Shown: one piece after another, positions 1 through 9,926 of the stretch
Position numbering within the stretch: position 1 is the first letter of the stretch
Layout of the letters: each line of letters begins with the position of its first letter
NCBI GenBank assembly: GCA_900239685.1
Contig: OENT01000212.1
Location: 73,186-137,185 of the forward strand
From: Rotaria macrura
Lineage: Eukaryota; Rotifera; Eurotatoria; Philodinida; Philodinidae
Direction: 5' to 3'
Length of the DNA stretch: 64,000 bases
The notes under the pieces: model-generated
What the model was told of the DNA's origin: nothing
The model's input: only the letters and a program-made list of their open reading frames with translations
Database searches by the model: none
Translations under genes and position numbers: made by a program

Positions 1-1561
1 TCTATTCTTTTCTCAATGTTGTCTTATGAATTCAATATGGTATATCTTTATTTTATCTGAAACAATAACCTTGCGTCTGCAATGTGGGTTTGGGTTGTGA
101 AGTTGGAAAACATCGGATGTCAAAATCTCGAAAAGGAAAAATCCGGAATTTTTTCAAAAAGTCTGTTCGAAAGCGATATGATTGAGACGCATAGCCCATC
201 GGTTTTCATACGTCTTGCGTGTGAGTTTTAGGGATGACTTTCTACTGACTTTCATGCACATTGATACTCACATCCATATACGGACTCACAATCTAGCGTT
301 ATCCACGTTCACACTCAACAATAAGCCTCTCGCAAGATGGACTCCAAACACTTTCAGCTTGATTTGATAACCCAGAGTTCGAGGCTCAAGAATATTCACA
401 AGGTTTTTCTTTCTTCGTTGAGAAAGCTGTAAAAAATAAATTCATCATTGTATGTCAATTCCACGTAGCAGGTTTTTCATTTTATTTGAATGAACTGAGT
501 AAAAATTCACAATGTATGACACTACTAATTAGAACTAAAATATGAAATTTTTTTCATCTATTTTTAATATTCCTGCATTCCGTAAAAAATTTCTTCCTTT
601 GCTTATCTTTTACAAAGTAACTGATGGAAAGTGCAACATTGGAGTGTCTCCTACAGTCTAACTCAATATAAAATATTTTCGATATTTGCCACTTAATCAA
701 ATTAGTCAATGGCATGTATGACTCAGGAATAAAAATGATATAATCATATACATCAATTTTTGAATGCTTCAAGTAGTAATAAAAATACTCGATGGTAATG
801 TAATAAGATAGTATCAAGAAACTCAATAAAATCTGCTGACTAAATAAATTGAAAAATACCTGAGTAAAGAAGAGAGAATAACTTAACATAAAACGGAGGA
901 ATATTTTTTTGTTAACATGATGTCATGTATGATATTGGAGAAAACAAAGAACGTAAAAATGAAACAGAAAAGGTACATAGACAACAAGTCATGCTCAATT
1001 GGTTTAATGGCTTGACCGAATATTTATTCTTATCATGTCATCAATCAAGAAACATCAATATTATGAAATGCCTGTGTAGATGAATCACAATCATTTACTT
1101 CAATGGAAGTATCTCTCGTTGTTTTACACTATCATCCTTGTTTTATTTTCCTCTCACTTGGAAGGAAAAAACCCAAGTCATGCTTGTATTTCAATATGGA
1201 CGAAGGTACATATAAAAGCAACGAAATTTTATACTTCTCATCGATTATTTTACTTAGTATGCATACTTCCCCACTGAGCTTTAGTTTTTGATTGAGAATT
1301 TTCTTTCTCTATCTGTCATTTACTCTGGATACCTCATAGAAATATCTCAACTTTTTCGAAGACTGCACTGAAAAATCTATTGCTCGAGAATATTAGACAA
1401 AATTTAGCAGTTTAAAACTTAAAGTATGTGACTGTGAAATAATTCTGAATCTAACTTTTCTATAGAGCTACAATGATAATGTTTTATTTGAATATTAGTT
1501 TTTATTCAACTCATTCACATAGTTGACCATTTGAAATAAATTACTATTTTATAGAATAACA
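1..1561. other. Intergenic stretch, no confident gene
   Basis: I see no recognisable gene. A 111-codon open frame on the minus strand (554-889) is rich in Ile, Phe and Tyr, begins with hydrophobic residues and shows no family motif; AT-rich composition could give it by chance. A possible splice acceptor (TTTTATAG, ending at 1554) lies just before the kinase ATG at 1562, so an upstream kinase exon could sit here, but I could not identify one. Confidence 0.4.
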
Positions 1562-2536
1562 ATGTCATTACTCGTCGATTCTATGAGAGCTCAAGATATT
1601 CATACGTATATGAGAGAAGCAATTGACACTCAAATTATAGCAGATTATGATCTACGAGATAGGTCAGAATCAAAAGAAATCAATGAATTTATACTTGATT
1701 TCGATGTGAAGAAAAGGAATGGACGACCATTATTTCACACACATGAAAAAACAATTTATGCTGCCGAATGGTTACCAACCAGTCTTAATCGACCACAAAT
1801 AGTTCTGTTAAAACTCGATGGTATCCAAGCGAGAAAAGAAGCATCATTTTATCTTCGTTTAAATCATCATTTGAATATTGTTCGAACATTTGGTTTCGTA
1901 TTGGATAACAATCATAATCAATGTACAAATTCTATCATGTTGCTTCAAGAACTTGCTTCATTAGGCAATTTATATGAACTATTACAAGAGAAAAAGATCA
2001 AGCTGAATGAAAAATTTCTTATTGAAATATTTTTACAAATAATTGACGCAATGATCTATTTGAAATTGAATAATGTTGTTCATGGTGACTTAGCATGTCG
2101 GAATATACTTGTATTTCATGTTGATGAAAGAAATCCGAAAAATACTCTTGTGAAACTAACCGATTTTGGTCTTAGTCAACATAGGCAATGTGATTTACCA
2201 GCATTGAATATTATTCCAACTAGATATGCTGCACCGGAAGTTTTGTTATCGAACGATAAAACAAATGTTTATTCTGAAAAATCAGATATGTATTCAATGG
2301 GCGTACTCATGTGGGAAGCATATTCTGGAGGTGCAATACCTTGGTCGAATATTTCGAATGATCAGGATGTTATTCGATATGTAATCAACGGTCATGTGTT
2401 ATCTCGTCCGCCAACTTGTAGTGAACAATATTGGACGATTATTCTCAAAACATGGTCACTATTACCGAGTGAACGACCAACATTTGAGCAACTGAAACAA
2501 TTGCTGATCAAACAATCTCAATCTAAAGGTATTTAA
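1562..2536 (+). CDS. Tyrosine-kinase-like protein kinase domain
   Basis: This exon encodes a whole protein kinase domain of the tyrosine-kinase-like group. Visible landmarks are a VAIK-type lysine (VLLKLDG, about residue 84), an alpha-C glutamate (RKEAS, about 93), the catalytic loop HGDLACRN (174-181, Asp176 as base), DFG (201-203), an APE motif in RYAAPEV (224-226) and the conserved ERPTF near the C-terminus. The catalytic loop is the tyrosine-kinase form, with HGD in place of HRD. The glycine-rich loop is not recognisable, so ATP binding may be unusual. The start is the first ATG after a possible acceptor. The frame ends at 2536, but an AAAG/GTATTT donor at 2528/2529 would instead splice in frame to the LURP-one exon at 3381. 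No SH2, SH3 or membrane segment is visible. As read, the domain keeps the catalytic residues; activity is inferred. Confidence 0.85.
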   Translation: MSLLVDSMRAQDIHTYMREAIDTQIIADYDLRDRSESKEINEFILDFDVKKRNGRPLFHTHEKTIYAAEWLPTSLNRPQIVLLKLDGIQARKEASFYLRLNHHLNIVRTFGFVLDNNHNQCTNSIMLLQELASLGNLYELLQEKKIKLNEKFLIEIFLQIIDAMIYLKLNNVVHGDLACRNILVFHVDERNPKNTLVKLTDFGLSQHRQCDLPALNIIPTRYAAPEVLLSNDKTNVYSEKSDMYSMGVLMWEAYSGGAIPWSNISNDQDVIRYVINGHVLSRPPTCSEQYWTIILKTWSLLPSERPTFEQLKQLLIKQSQSKGI

Positions 2537-3380
2537 TTTTGTATTTAATATAAGTTGTTCGATACGCAAACTAAAAAGGCAAAACTATTTGAGCATGCGG
2601 TAAAGTTGTAACCGATTAAAAAGTATTGGACCGGTCTAAAACTATTTCTAAATTAGTGAGTTGTCAAGGTTTTTTCAGGGATTAAAAATGATATTAGGAG
2701 CAAAGTTTCATTCTGAATACCTGCAAATTTTTATGATTGCCTTTTCCGGAATACTTATGCTGAAATACGTGATGTTTTCAATTCGTTTGTACGGTCCTCC
2801 GAGCTATTGAGTTAATTTCTTTTGGTCGATCCAAAAGCTCGTTTACACCAGTGAAAAGTAGAAAAACGTAGCCTATTTGTTGGGTCATTATTAATTAATT
2901 TCCTTTGTTTCTTGAGGATTTCACAGGCCTCTATGAGGAAATATCATATGCTAATTAGTCTTTGATATCTATTCGGTTTGTCAAAAATGAATATATGAGA
3001 TATATTTTTACATATAACACGGAAAAAGAACATTTATTTACTGATTAATTGTTTACTATACTCTGAACTTCGAAATAATAGAAGAAAATAAAACATCGCA
3101 ATGTTATCATTGCAACATGTAACCAAAAAAATTTCGATCATTGTTACGTTTAGGATGATGATCATGATTATCATTTATTGAATTTAAGTTCAATCCGATG
3201 GAACTTCTATATAATTTCAAATTAGACGAAACCTTTGTCCTGAATGAGCAATTAGTTTTTAATCTTATGTATTTCAGACTAGATTATGAAAATCATTAGC
3301 ATTTACTTCTCTTTTGAGACAATATAAGTTCGGTTATTTTGCAATTATCATCTAGTATTTTTGATTGATTCTTGCTTCAG
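2529..3380 (+). other. Candidate long intron or intergenic gap between kinase and LURP-one exons
   Basis: This stretch of about 850 bp is AT-rich with no coding signal I can support. It begins with GTATTT and ends with TTGCTTCAG, so it could be one intron. Removing it keeps the frame (phase 1). It is much longer than most introns in the window, so separate genes with a missed small first exon remain possible. Confidence 0.4.
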
Positions 3381-4367
3381 TATTTACTCAAACTCGAAGT
3401 CAAAACATAGGAGAACAGAACAGTCCGTGTCTGGTTCGTTTGCCAGCAGATTTGCACATACAACAATCAATTGTTGAAGATCTCGACTTGGCATTCTTAA
3501 ACAGGATCATTGAACAACAGCGTCGTGAGCTTCTGTTGAATGTTGGTGAAACTGAATCCAGCAAACTCTTAATTCCAGTCGATACAATTCAAAACAATGA
3601 TCTATCGACAAAACAGATCCGTCATCCTTTAATTGCATCATTGAAACAAGGTCAATCATCTTCTCATCGATACCAAATTCATGAGAAACTTTTCTCAATT
3701 CGTGACACGTACAACGTCAAAGATGAGACCGGTAAAGATAAATACATTATCCGATCAAAAATATGTTCCATTGGCGATAACCTAACATTGGAAGACACGT
3801 ATGGAAAGTAAGTTCTCCCTATATAAAATACGCCAAAAGAGTTATCACTCGAGGGATTATGATCAAAAATTATTCCAGTTTTTAAAAGGAGACATTGTTT
3901 TATTTTTGTCTATCAAGACAAAAGAAAACAAAACGATAGGAAATCTTTATTGTTTCAACCACTTCTTTCTTGATCTTTTTCTCAATCTAAAACGTTGCAT
4001 TTCTCTCTTCTTGTATAGTCATTTAATCAAAATTCGTGAAGAATTATACCATTTCCATGCAACTTATAATATTTTATCAGCTGTTAAAACTGATTGCAAT
4101 CGTTCCTTAGCAAAAGTCATAAAGAATTTCACTTTATTTCGAAAAAAATTTACAATCGATTCAATTTATGGCCAATATGAGCTTAACGCGTTGGATTTGT
4201 TTTCTCGCTCATTTATATTGCTCAAAGAAGAACGAATAGTAGCTGACGTCGAAAGAAAGCGATCTCCATTCATGCATGCGTACCATGTTGAAATAGCTGA
4301 CGATGAAAATCAAGCATTCGTATTAGCACTGGTCATTATCATCAATCAAGTGATGCATGCAAGTTAA
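3381..4367 (+). CDS. LURP-one-related (tubby-C2-like) domain protein
   Basis: Two exons, 3381-3807 and 4019-4367, are joined by a GTAAGT...TGTATAG intron. Together they give about 257 residues. The C-terminal two thirds match the LURP-one-related / DUF567 (YxjI-like) fold, a tubby C2-like barrel related to phospholipid scramblases: YQIHEKLFSIRDTYNVKDE, then KYIIRSKICSIGDNLTLED, TYGNHLIKIREELYHFHATY across the splice, and finally IVADVERKR followed by a hydrophobic strand ending in IIIINQV. No in-frame ATG exists in exon 1, and a good acceptor (CTTGCTTCAG) precedes 3381, so the start must lie in an upstream exon. The kinase exon is the only candidate I found and its frame fits. The first ~80 residues are charged and helical-looking (NRIIEQQRREL) and match nothing I know. 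Molecular function of animal LURP-one proteins is unclear; membrane-lipid association is inferred from the fold. Confidence 0.75.
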
Positions 4368-5911
4368 TCACAATCTATATGACTAAATGTATTTGTAATG
4401 ATTTATTCATCTATTTAAATTGATTCTAAAAGAATAGAGAGTTATGCATGAACATTCTTTCTGTGTGTATTGATTATCACTCGTGAAAAGTATCATATCG
4501 AAGGTGTCAAATATATAACAGTAGCTAAATAATCACCTAGTAAGGAGTAAAACAGTGACTTTTTTAAACTTAAGGATTAAAGTGACTAGAGAAAAACCAT
4601 AGAAATAAGTCTTGATTGTATCGAAATTCAGGGGAAAATAGTAGATTGGAATGTAGTTTGTCGACGATCATCATATTACTACACTTGTACTAATCTGAAT
4701 ATGATGGGCTAAAATTTAAGGAGAATATGAGTATCTCAAAAGAAGGATCAAAACCAGAGGCACACACCACTCACAGATCCTTACTCATGATAGTTAATGA
4801 ATAGGTATAAAATGTCAACTAAAAGCATTCTTTGATTCCATTACTAAAGACACAACAACCCAGTAAAAAATTTTCGCTCATTTCAATCGAATTATTGTGC
4901 AGAAAAATCAAAATCGATTGATAATTTTGATATTGAAAATTTCGATTTTACTGCAAAATAATCAATTTTAATCAGTGAATTTCCCCCGAGATAAGTAAAA
5001 ATATCAAATAATGGTTAAGGTACGATCAACAATAATCAAAATTACCAATCAATTTTTTTAAAATTTATCTGTAGAATACGTGGATGAAAATCAGCGAAAA
5101 ACAAACAACTAATGTAATACACAAAGCTTCCTCATGATCGCTAGATATTTTTTCGCTCGGATAGACAATGCGCGATAGAAAATTTTCCACATTGTCCGTC
5201 GTGGCCGTGACTTATGACATCCATTTATATATGTCAAAGTTCTATCGAGTAAAATAACGAATACGTATTACAACCAGTTTTCTTTACATTTTCCTTTAAT
5301 TTTTTAAATTAAAGAAATCCTTTTCATTGATGCTGCCTCATGTGAGAAAGTGGTTAAATTCTCGGAGTGATCGATGCGATTGTTCTTGTTTGGTTGTGGA
5401 TGATGGCGTGGGTCTTACTGAGGCTAGCCCTCTATCCCCACTGCGGTAATCTCCACCCACGGTCACAGCGACATCCTCTGCCATGAATAAGTGCAAATAT
5501 TGGATTGAATGCTAGGGAGACCCAGCTCGATCGTATGTAAAAATCGAAGTGAATAAATCGCAGCTGCTAGATTTCTGTTGAGAAAACCATGATGAGAGTG
5601 TGGTTTTGCGATCTTGACTGATGGACTTTAGTGTCTTTGTTAATAGGCATCTTATTTCGACGAAAAATGAAAGCCCCATCCGAGTGTACATCCTTCACAT
5701 CCCGCATACGCGCACAAAGTCATAGTCGCACCCATATCACTGCCTATTTTGAACGAAATTCACCTTGATTTAAGTTTGTCTAAAATTTAATTCTACCTGT
5801 GAAATATATATGCGCTAAAGTCTTTATTATTTTCATAAAAGTATTCTCATAAATATTTAATGAATGTAAAATTGAAAAATGAACAAACAAGTGGCCTCAT
5901 TATTTATTTCT
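4368..5911. other. Intergenic, with one small hairpin repeat
   Basis: No gene recognised between the LURP-one stop and the carboxypeptidase 3' end. The stretch holds a short hairpin element at about 4889-4965 (separate entry). The slightly GC-richer part around 5380-5560 has no coding signal I can name. Confidence 0.5.
4889..4965. repeat. Short hairpin (MITE-like) element
   Basis: The left end ATTATTGTGCAGAAAAATC (from 4891) is the near reverse complement of the right end GATTTTACTGCAAAATAAT (4944-4962). The same terminal motif, GGATTATT.TGCA..AAAATC, recurs at 47129, 47269 (inverted), 47465 (inverted) and 53805. This indicates a dispersed non-autonomous family of very short inverted-repeat elements. 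Confidence 0.5.
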
Positions 5912-7623
5912 TTATTTTGGTTGAATCGCCAGAAAGCGTCCGAGTAAATCAAGCATAGCTTGTGGTTGATCATATGGAACCATATGGCCAGCATTACGAA
6001 TAGTAGCAAGGAAAAATCGATTATTGTTTGCTGTTTTAATATAACCAGCTATTTCGGTATCTGTGTCAGCTACTTTCCAAATTTTTCGTGGTGTTTGTCG
6101 AAGTTCATCAGCACCAATCCAAACTAATTGATTAATCCATTCCATAGTTAATGGTACAGCAATAATAATATCTAAGTGACCATTATAAATCGTCACACTA
6201 TAGTTAGCATTGGCTATAACGGCAACTTTCCTTGCCATATTTTGCACCTAGAAAGTTCAGAAAAGCAAAGATGAAACAATACATTTAGGTTCTTTCTTAC
6301 CACATCCTTGAGTAGCCTTTTTTCAACAACATCACTTTGACGGCCATACGATAGATTACCGACATGAATTTGTTTTCGTCAATCGGCACGAGTTATAAAT
6401 GAAATATAATAACCTTGATCTTCTGGTTCATTTGTTAATAAATAATTATAATAATTTTTAATACCAGTTGCATTGTAAAAGTAGGAAGTTGTATTAATAA
6501 GATCGCCATTAAGTAGAGCATCGAATAGACGAAATGCATCGATATACCGTTCTTGTTGTATAGCATAACGCATAAGAGCTGTTTGCAAATCGACGTATGC
6601 TTTTTGAGTCAAATCAATTAGACTAATCTATTGTAAAAAAAAAAGAAATACACACAGGATCTCGTCATTTCGGTTTAAATCTTCTTTTGATCAAATATTT
6701 GTTTCGATTTGCTCTGAATACTTCAGGAAAAAAATGATTGAGTGTTTTAAGTCAATAGAAATTTGCTAGTTCAAGTTTATGTATATAAAAACATACCTGA
6801 TAAAGAAAGTCACCATACATATATTGGTTAATCGGATCAGTTAGACCACCACCAATCGCCATACCTTTCAAATTGATTTTAACTTTGACTTGTGCATTTT
6901 GATTTTCAATGTGAATTTTATATGTAATTGATGGTATATATTTTCCACCATAACTTTCACCTGTAACATAAAATGGATTCGATGCATAATCGGTATATAT
7001 TTCAAAGAATTGTGTTAATGCTGAGTAAAGATCTCGTGCAACATCATCTTGTAAACGCGCATAACCTTAATCATTTGATGTAAAACTATAGCCCGTACCA
7101 ACGGGATTATCAATAAAAAGTAAATGATAATTTCTATTCCATGTTATTTGACGCAATTGAATATTTTCATTTGCATCAATATAAATTGGACCTATTTCGT
7201 TAAAAAGACCAAGAAGGGATGAAGCACCGGGACCACCTTGAAGCCAAAGCATAACTGGGGTATCAGATTTATTAGCATTTTGTGCTGGAAAGAACCAGAA
7301 AAACATATTCGAACTATATTGTTTATTGACAGTTAAATAGCCAGAAAAAGATTGCTGTTTATATGGTGGTAGTTCAACAGAACTAAAGTATTTAATTAAT
7401 TAAGACGGGAAATTAATGAGAATGCTACGTACCTTAATCGTCTTGCTTCGTCAATTTTTCCTTGTTCAAGATATGGTGTAAGAAAGAGTGGCTCTACTGG
7501 ATCATCGTCTAATGTAAGAACCGTTGCTTTTCGAATTGGATAAATTTTATGAAATGGAACACGATATCCATTTATACATTTGTATGTAAGCAAGAAGACG
7601 ATTGCAACATGTAACAAATGCAT
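5912..7623 (-). pseudogene. Serine carboxypeptidase (CPVL/vitellogenic type, S10), two premature stops
   Basis: Four exons on the minus strand (7623-7433, 7382-6797, 6627-6301, 6247-5912) join in phase into 480 codons, close to human CPVL (476 aa). Exon 1 encodes a signal peptide (MHLLHVAIVFLLTYKCING). Exon 2 carries WLQGGPGASS, the oxyanion region, and GESYGGKY with the catalytic Ser. Exon 4 carries NGHLD (catalytic Asp) and GHMVPYDQP (catalytic His). The family hydrolyses C-terminal residues in lysosome or secretory lumen. Two in-frame stops break it: TAA at 7069-7067, just after GTGYSFTSND, and TGA at 6381-6379, just before RKQIHVGN, where the family usually has coding sequence. All splice sites and the triad are intact and coding similarity is high on both sides, so the damage looks recent or partly due to sequencing. 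AATAAA signals overlap and follow the stop (about 5898-5908). Confidence 0.85.
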
Positions 7624-8442
7624 CTGTCACAAGAACTAAAATGAAAGAAACTAGAAGAAAATATATTGTGGTTGTCATATAAATATATGTATATATTTAT
7701 CAGAAAGATAACGATAATTTAAAAGCATAGCAAGCATGATTCTTGAAAAAAACTATCTATTTGTCATGCATAAAGATGACAAGGATGAAAAAAGTGTGTG
7801 AACTTTTATCAAACATTTCAAATAGTGAAAAAGAACATTTTAAGATTTTGTTTTTACTAAAACGTTTATTACTTCATATAGAATTAATCACATAGTCCTC
7901 GTTCTAAAATTTCTCAAGCAAAACTAGTTTTCCAAGATTTAGTCTTTGTCTTTTAATTGGCAACAAGAATTTTTTACATGACGTTGGTTAATTAATGCAT
8001 CGTACACTTCAAAAACAAAGTTAACTGCATGCCTATCAAGAAATGTTTTTATCCAGATATCAATATCCTGAATACATGTTCTTGATTGAGCACAATTTTT
8101 CTTAGTTGAATGAAAATTATGTCTGCAAAGTACAACTTCAACTGGAAAAAATGTGGATGTGTGAAGAAAGTACTTTTATCCACATTTATCGACACGATAC
8201 TCGAGTTATCTGTTAAATTCGTAGAAATCTCTAGGTTTTCATAGGATACCCTGATTCTTTTAGATTTGGTCAAAGTCAAGAATGTTCCTATTAGATCCTC
8301 GTTAGAATAACTCACAGTTGTGGGTATTGTCGCTAGTACCGAGCTTCTCTCTGATGCCACGCAGAATAATACTCACAACAACACCCTCTTCATTTTGTTT
8401 CATTATGAATTTCTTAACGCGCTGATGATTATATAGTGGAGG
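7624..8442. other. Intergenic, nothing recognised
   Basis: No confident feature. A minus-strand open frame of about 100 codons (8360-8049) lacks recognisable motifs. The end near 8400 may be the eroded upstream part of the reverse-transcriptase fragment that follows. Confidence 0.4.
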
Positions 8443-8700
8443 CATCTATTTGCCGATGATTTATCGATTATTTTCTCACTATCATCGTCTGCCAGAATAA
8501 TAAATTCATTAACTGAGCGAATTGCCGATGTTCTAAATCGATTGATCAAGTACTCTGTTACATGGGAACAGGAGATTAACTTCAAGAAGATATATTTGAT
8601 CTTGTTTCGTCGTCAAGTATACCCTCAGATTTCGACTATAATGTGTGATAGACATACCATTGAGCATGTAAAGGTGTGGGTGTACATCCAACTTGTTTGA
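8443..8700 (+). mobile_element. Non-LTR retrotransposon reverse-transcriptase fragment
   Basis: The plus-strand frame starting at 8443 reads HLFADDLSIIF, then a helix-rich stretch with ADVLNRLIKYSVTWEQEINF, KKIYLILFRRQV, and HTIEHVKVWVYIQL before a stop at 8698. The ADD box followed by a W.Q.INF.K....F.R segment is the palm core of non-LTR (LINE-type) reverse transcriptases; the tail matches the V..VKYLG..L region with the YLG core altered. Stops occur immediately upstream (TAG two codons before HLFADD), so only about 85 residues remain. A GGTGTGGGTGT tract lies inside its 3' end. It is a decayed insertion with no function. Confidence 0.7.
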
Positions 8701-8969
8701 CGCTCACACCGATCCTCATCCTTTCCGTTCGTAACCATATGTGCCCCAAATTACATTCCTCTAATTAAACAGCTACGAATTTAATAGTGAAAACTTGTAA
8801 CGCATGTTAATAAACAGATTGCTGCTCACATAAAGATTACCTATTTCAGTTTTGATTCGAAAAAATTTCAAAAACTTTTATCGATGATATTTTAAAAGTT
8901 TGATTCAGTAAATATAGTGGAATGGAAATACTAGAAAACATTTTCTGAAATACAGAGTTAGCATATTTC
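8701..8969. other. Short intergenic gap
   Basis: Nothing recognised between the retroelement scrap and the 3' end of the cysteine-peptidase-like gene. Confidence 0.4.
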
Positions 8970-9926
8970 TCAGATAGGTACACAGCGGTAGTAGGTTGAA
9001 CCATTGGAAGGAATTCCTTCTGGATCAGCATACGAGTAAGTATCGCTATCAGCCTGAAATTCATGACGACTATGATAATTGGAACGAAGAAATGCTTCGT
9101 TGTCTCCTGATTCTGGCACCTGCTTGTAAGAATTGTAGCGTAGAATGGCATACTTTCGACCGCGTACAAGAGTAAACACAGTGATAGTACCTTGCATTAT
9201 AACTGGACTGGCGCCCATTGATAAATTTGGCTCGTCTGACACATTGACTTTTAGGCGAACAGGTACTGTAGTCTTTTGTTCATCTTTAATCCCTAAAATT
9301 GCATAGCCGTAATTTATTCGCTGTGGGAGACAACCACCAGTATCCGTCGTATTCTCGCATGCTTGTCTTGTCTTAACCATATCATTTGTACTGAGTTGTC
9401 GTTCGAGAAGCTTCAAATCGAATAGATTGTAGAATAGGATAACATCTTGTGGATCATATTTATCATCTGATCCACTATATTGAATTCCAATAGCAGGCAT
9501 AATATGATCATAATCATCATCTTCGTCTTCTGCATCAGCAACATAAACGGCAATAATACATGGATGTTGTTGAATAAGATGTTTTTTGAGCCACATACAG
9601 TGTCTCTTAAATTGAGGTTGCGCTTCCTTTTCAAAATTCCATTTCTCAAAATCGAAAAGAAGAGTTTCAAGAGTATTCGCATCGTTTCCATTATCCGTTA
9701 GTAATAGTTCTCCTTCATTGATCGAACGAGTTAACTGTTGTGAAATCCAACAGCCATAGTACAGACCTGAAAAACACGTATATATGAAGAAAATATACAG
9801 ATCATGAAATAGTAGCATACCAATACATTGAAGTGAAGTTTCACCACAAAATCCATGGCCATTGTCCCATTGTGTTCTTGGCTCAACGTCGAGAATCACG
9901 CGCTGTATTCGTTTTCCTCCACTCAT
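8970..9926 (-). CDS. C39-like cysteine peptidase domain protein
   Basis: The gene has two exons (9926-9821 and 9766-8970) and a 54-bp intron (GTATGC...TTTTTCAG). The intron length is a multiple of three and has no stop, so it could be mistaken for coding. The spliced product has about 300 residues. The N-terminal part reads WDNGHGFCGETSLQCIG, with Cys27 after a Gly-Phe pair, and YDHIMPAIGIQ (His123), then a strand with FYNLFD. A GxCGE nucleophile site plus DHxxPxIG is the arrangement of bacterial C39-like and related papain-fold peptidases. The C-terminal third (about 210-300) is beta-rich with no named domain. No signal peptide or membrane helix is seen. Similar proteins in microbial eukaryotes make acquisition by transfer possible, but that is inference. 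The ATG at 9926 is the first in frame, about 20 bases after a TATAA-like string. Confidence 0.6.
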   Translation of the reverse strand: MSGGKRIQRVILDVEPRTQWDNGHGFCGETSLQCIGMLLFHDLYIFFIYTCFSGLYYGCWISQQLTRSINEGELLLTDNGNDANTLETLLFDFEKWNFEKEAQPQFKRHCMWLKKHLIQQHPCIIAVYVADAEDEDDDYDHIMPAIGIQYSGSDDKYDPQDVILFYNLFDLKLLERQLSTNDMVKTRQACENTTDTGGCLPQRINYGYAILGIKDEQKTTVPVRLKVNVSDEPNLSMGASPVIMQGTITVFTLVRGRKYAILRYNSYKQVPESGDNEAFLRSNYHSRHEFQADSDTYSYADPEGIPSNGSTYYRCVPI

